Source of the DNA: Treponema sp.
GTDB taxonomy: Bacteria > Spirochaetota > Spirochaetia > Treponematales > Breznakiellaceae
Length of the DNA stretch: 7,928 bases
Assembly (NCBI GenBank): GCA_031274565.1
Contig: JAISPY010000066.1
Coordinates: 1 to 7,928 of the forward strand
Reading direction: 5' to 3'
Positions 5,402 through 7,928 of this stretch are shown piece after piece (the stretch's first letter is position 1; the number at the start of each line of letters is the position of its first letter). The notes under the pieces are model-generated. The model had not been told where the DNA came from, searched no databases, and saw nothing but the letters and a program-made list of their open reading frames with translations. Position numbers and translations under genes: made by a program.

Positions 5402-6197
5402 AAAGGTGCGCGTGGTGTTTGGTGCAGGAACCCCGGATGAGCATACCGGGCTTGACCAACTCACCCTCTTGGTAGGGCCGGGGGATTTTATCACCATTAT
5501 TGGTTCCAGCGGCGCGGGCAAAACCACCTTGTACAACGTAATCGCCGGCTCCTGTATGCCCACTGCAGGCCGGATTTTCATCTTCGATGCGGCGCGGGAC
5601 CGGGAGCGGGAGATCACCCGGGAAGCGGAATACCGCCGGGCCAGGTATATCGGCAGGATATTTCAGAATCCCCTGCTGGGAACCGCAGGGAAGATGAGTC
5701 TCGCGGATAACATGATGATCTGCCATAAGAAAGGCTATAAGGGGCTTACCATCAGCCTCACCAAACGTATGAAGGAGACCTTCCGGGAGCAGCTCCGGCT
5801 CTTGGGCATGGGACTGGAAAATCGCTTGAACGACAATGTGGAGCTTTTTTCCGGAGGACAGCGTCAAGCCTTGACCCTCCTTATGACGGTGATGTCCCGG
5901 CCGAGTCTCTTGCTCCTGGATGAGCATACCGCGGCATTGGACCCTCGCAACGCGGAACTGATCATGGATCTCACCCTCCGGTTTGCCCGGGAGTACCATC
6001 TGACCGTGCTGATGATCACCCACAACATGGCCCATGCCTTGGAATACGGCAACCGGCTCCTCATGATGGACCAGGGGGAAATCATCCTGGATATAGGCGC
6101 AACTGAAAAGGCCCGGATTGGCGCCCAGGACATCGTCCAGCGGTTCCGGGATATTAAGCGCCAGGACCTGACCAGCGACCAACTGCGTTTAAGCTGA
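5388..6197 (+). CDS. ABC importer ATP-binding protein (TrpZ-like)
   Basis: This is the cytoplasmic ATPase that powers the importer, 269 residues, intact. All nucleotide-binding motifs are present: Walker A GSSGAGKTT (39-47), Q-loop FQNP (92-95), signature FSGGQRQ (154-160, Phe in place of the common Leu), Walker B LLLLDEHTAALDP (174-186; catalytic Glu179) and the switch histidine in MITHN (His212). The family signature fits amino-acid or solute importers of the TrpXYZ class. AAAGGAGG (5376-5383) lies 4 bases before the ATG, inside the permease gene, giving the 14-nt overlap. It is the last gene of the operon. No classic intrinsic terminator follows; the next 260 bp are hairpin-rich repeat DNA that may serve instead. 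Confidence 0.92.
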   Translation: MIRLEKVRVVFGAGTPDEHTGLDQLTLLVGPGDFITIIGSSGAGKTTLYNVIAGSCMPTAGRIFIFDAARDREREITREAEYRRARYIGRIFQNPLLGTAGKMSLADNMMICHKKGYKGLTISLTKRMKETFREQLRLLGMGLENRLNDNVELFSGGQRQALTLLMTVMSRPSLLLLDEHTAALDPRNAELIMDLTLRFAREYHLTVLMITHNMAHALEYGNRLLMMDQGEIILDIGATEKARIGAQDIVQRFRDIKRQDLTSDQLRLS

Positions 6198-6272
6198 TCC
6201 GTGGATGCCTGGATAGCACCCATCGTTCCGGCTGTATGCGGCGTTTTGCCAGAGGCGAATAAGGGCTTTGCT

Positions 6273-6308
6273 CGGCATCGTGCCGCAGCATCCGTTCCGC
6301 AGGAACGG
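6273..6308. repeat. Pair of short three-base-loop hairpins
   Basis: CGGCA/TGCCG (6273-6285, loop TCG) and CCGTTCC/GGAACGG (6292-6308, loop GCA) lie next to each other. They are the first of several such stems after the importer operon. The G+C-rich stems with three-base loops resemble stems in the neighbouring dispersed repeat. Confidence 0.6.
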
Positions 6309-6317
6309 CGACTAGGG

Positions 6318-6385
6318 CTGCAAAAATGTGGGTGGAGGCTGGCGTGAGAATGTTCAGACCGAAGGTCTACGCGAAGCGGAATGAC
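6318..6385. repeat. Right copy of hairpin-bearing dispersed repeat (inverted)
   Basis: The core 6350-6385 is the reverse complement of 485-520 with two mismatches in 36; looser similarity extends to 6318. It includes its own hairpin CAGACC/GGTCTA (6355-6369, loop GAA). One mismatch lies in the loop and one in a stem base, so pairing is weakened but mostly kept. With the left copy it brackets about 5.8 kb in inverted orientation. Confidence 0.72.
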
Positions 6386-6388
6386 CGC

Positions 6389-6410
6389 GGACACTTCGTG
6401 TCCGAAGTGT
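6389..6410. repeat. Two overlapping alternative hairpins
   Basis: GGACAC/GTGTCC (6389-6403, loop TTC) overlaps ACACTTCG/CGAAGTGT (6391-6410, loop TGTC); both stems are perfect and mutually exclusive. They lie between the importer operon and the convergent AT-rich transporter gene, where a two-way terminator would be expected, but no T run is present on either strand. Composition changes sharply to AT-rich within the following 50 bp. Confidence 0.55.
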
Positions 6411-6456
6411 TAACAGACCGTTATGCGAAGTAAAAACCTACTACAGAGCGTGCGCC

Positions 6457-7413
6457 TTACTTTTTCTCTCCGATTTTTCTTAATACTGTTGAATTTATTG
6501 CAAGTATAGGCAATTCAATTAAAGGTCCCATTACTAAAACCAATGATATTATGGGTTGTAAAGGAAATGTTATTATTGCTATGGCTAATGATATTGGTGA
6601 ATTTCTTGCAGATGTTGTAAAAATTAATGGTATAATATTTTGAAAGGACAATTTTAATTTTTTACCAATGCAAAATGATAAAAAGAAATTTATTATAAAA
6701 AATAACAATAAAGGAATTAACAATTTTACAAAAATAATTAAATTGACTAGCAATAAAGAACCTTGAGATGCAAACATTGAAATTATCGCAAAACATAATA
6801 AAGCAAACTGAATACCGTCATTCTTTTCAAGTATTTTATTGAAATATTTTTCAAACTTTATTTTATTGATAATTATCTTTATTAGATTAGCCAAAATTAA
6901 AGGTATAAATAGAACAAAAACAATACTTTGAATAATTATTTTAATATCAAATGAAACAGTTTTGCCCATAAAAATAAATAAATACACCGGCAACAATATA
7001 ATTTGTAATATTAAATTTAACGGCAAAACCGATGAACCTAATGTTACATTACCATTTGATAGTCCTGTGAAAATTAAATACCAATCGGTGCATGGTGTTA
7101 CCATTAACATAATAAAACCAATTTGTAAATCAATTTGTCCGGGGAAAAACATCTTTGATAATACAAATGAAAAAACAGGTGTCCATAAAAAATTAATTAT
7201 TAATGCAGTCATTGAAAATTTTAAATTAGTAAATGATTTTGAAATTTCTTTTATATCAATACCCAAAAAAGTAAAAAAGAGCATAATCATTAAGAATACT
7301 TCAATAAAATTACCCGCGTTGTGTTCAATATGTATATTAATTTTTCCAATAAGAATACCCAAAAATGCTGAAAAAATTATAAAAACAGGCTGTAATTTTG
7401 CCGTAATACCCAT
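6457..7413 (-). CDS. ACR3/SBF-family transporter, arsenite efflux-like
   Basis: A 318-residue, highly hydrophobic protein with about ten membrane segments, of the bile acid:sodium symporter superfamily and closest in style to ACR3-type 'arsenic resistance' permeases, which expel arsenite through the inner membrane. Telling stretches are MLMVTPCTDWYLIF (102-115; Cys108 matches the conserved membrane cysteine of ACR3 proteins), GLSNGNVTLGSSVLPLNLIL, and FTTSARNSPISLAIAI (265-280) followed by VLVMGPLIELP. Length is normal and the frame intact. AGAAGGG (7424-7430) lies 10 bases before the ATG. The gene is far richer in A+T than all its neighbours (sampled lines about 15-33 % G+C), with AAA, AAT, ATT and TTA dominating, so it is probably acquired. 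No arsR or arsenate reductase is next to it. An IS1 end sits 28 bp upstream, so the native promoter is probably gone. Substrate could be another anion. Confidence 0.8.
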   Translation of the reverse strand: MGITAKLQPVFIIFSAFLGILIGKINIHIEHNAGNFIEVFLMIMLFFTFLGIDIKEISKSFTNLKFSMTALIINFLWTPVFSFVLSKMFFPGQIDLQIGFIMLMVTPCTDWYLIFTGLSNGNVTLGSSVLPLNLILQIILLPVYLFIFMGKTVSFDIKIIIQSIVFVLFIPLILANLIKIIINKIKFEKYFNKILEKNDGIQFALLCFAIISMFASQGSLLLVNLIIFVKLLIPLLLFFIINFFLSFCIGKKLKLSFQNIIPLIFTTSARNSPISLAIAIITFPLQPIISLVLVMGPLIELPILAINSTVLRKIGEKK

Positions 7414-7441
7414 AAAAAATTGTCCCTTCTATTGAAAATCA

Positions 7442-7928
7442 GGTGGTGATCCAGAAAGTATGATGAGGCCATCAAACAAAGCCGTAATTGAGGTAAAAGA
7501 AAGCCATGTCAAAAGCCTTCCAGTGGTTACGTAGCTTCTTGGAAAAACAGCAGGTACGGCGAAATGCCCTCCTTAACCGATGCCGTAACCGGCAATTATT
7601 CCCTTCTATGCCTACCGTGTACTTCTTGCCGACATCATGGCAATCTTCGGCGAATGCGGCCAGGAAGCTATTCCAGTCGTCCGTCGCTATCCGGTCATAG
7701 GTTATTCCCAGCCGTTTTTATCCGCTTTTTCAGTTTCAACGCCGTTTTCAGGTCCCGTTTCCCCCACACAAACGTCACTAGTTCCACCGTATCCCGGTGA
7801 TAGGCGTAAATAAGCCATACCTTGTTCTTTTTTCCCCCACATACGTCCAAAACTCATCTAGTTCCAGGCGGTTATAGTGGTTTTGTTTCGGTTGTATCTT
7901 GTATGTTCCTGATTTGAGCACTTGTAAG
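7442..7928 (-). mobile_element. IS1-family insertion sequence, right end (partial)
   Basis: The element's right terminus begins at 7442 with GGTGGTGATCCAGAAAG, which resembles the GGTxxTGA-TCCA start of IS1 inverted repeats. The transposase stop codon is 30 bp inside. Transposase coding fills the rest to the window edge; the left end and any target duplication lie outside. It is oriented with its transposase pointing toward the ACR3-like gene. Confidence 0.75.
7472..7928 (-). pseudogene. IS1-family transposase, two frameshifts, 5' end off window
   Basis: Read on the minus strand in three consecutive frames this is an IS1-type DDE transposase, C-terminal part. First piece: LQVLKSG, KPKQNHYNRLELDEFWTYVG, with the first catalytic Asp in DEFW near 7856. 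At the G5A6 run (7828-7838) one base is missing and the next frame continues KKNKVWLIYAYHRDT, TFVWGKRDLKTAL. At the five-A run (7715-7719) one base is extra and the third frame continues TYDRIATDDWNSF (second Asp near 7680), VGIEGNNCRLRHR (Glu near 7605), RRAFRRTCCFSKKL and a final LNYGFV with TGA at 7472-7474. The two indels cancel. The break lies inside the catalytic domain, well past where IS1 normally uses programmed frameshifting, so I call it inactive. It is similar in composition to the importer genes, not to the AT-rich gene beside it. Confidence 0.85.

Noticed and set aside
5337..6182. 281-codon minus-strand ORF
   Set aside because: It is antisense to the ATPase gene, whose Walker and signature motifs make the plus strand the coding one.
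6962..7435. 157-codon plus-strand ORF
   Set aside because: It is the complement of the ACR3-like gene; Lys/Asn/Ile-rich translation is expected from AT-rich antisense.
7506..7800. Plus-strand ORFs of 64 and 78 codons
   Set aside because: They are antisense to the IS1-family transposase remnant, which shows family motifs over its full length.
1..7928. tRNA or rRNA genes
   Set aside because: I looked for cloverleaf arms with GTTCRA-type T loops and for rRNA conserved blocks and saw none.

Overview
The window looks like an accessory, rearranged stretch of a bacterial chromosome. My best guess is a spirochaete of the Treponema group, perhaps a termite-gut type. This rests on the look of the transporter and XdhC proteins, the moderate G+C backbone, and dense short palindromic intergenic repeats. 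It is an inference from memory, not a database match.

Layout. Positions 1-600 hold no gene I can support, but are full of inverted repeats: a perfect 17-bp-stem palindrome, two related hairpins with a compensating base pair, and a longer repeat that recurs in inverted orientation at 6318-6385. Positions 600-1517 carry decayed minus-strand genes: a possible insertion-sequence end, the first ~54 codons of a C39 (double-glycine leader) peptidase, and upstream of it a frameshifted alpha/beta hydrolase. The hydrolase stop overlaps the C39 start (TAATG), so the two were once an operon. Positions 1611-3034 hold a good candidate promoter, a ~300-nt leader with a small ORF and a 13-bp hairpin, and an intact xdhC/coxI-family gene for molybdenum hydroxylase maturation. 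Positions 3348-6197 form a compact three-gene operon for a TrpXYZ-type ABC importer: periplasmic binding protein, permease and ATPase, the last two overlapping by 14 nt. Positions 6198-6456 are a second hairpin-rich repeat region. Positions 6457-7413 hold a very AT-rich minus-strand gene for an ACR3/SBF-family (arsenite efflux-like) transporter, clearly foreign in composition. Positions 7442-7928 are the right end of an IS1-family element with a twice-frameshifted transposase that runs off the window.

How the parts work together. The importer operon is the one complete system; by family it should take up aromatic amino acids or a similar small organic solute. XdhC lies upstream on the same strand but is separated by ~370 bp and its own promoter signals, and no xanthine dehydrogenase subunits are visible, so a functional link is only a hypothesis. 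The arsenite-type transporter has lost whatever lay more than 28 bp upstream of its start, because the IS1 end sits there. Two inverted copies of one repeat bracket the hydrolase remnant, xdhC and the importer (about 5.8 kb). I see decay, transposition and lateral acquisition at both edges around a healthy core. I do not see convincing evidence of a wholly new multi-gene system.
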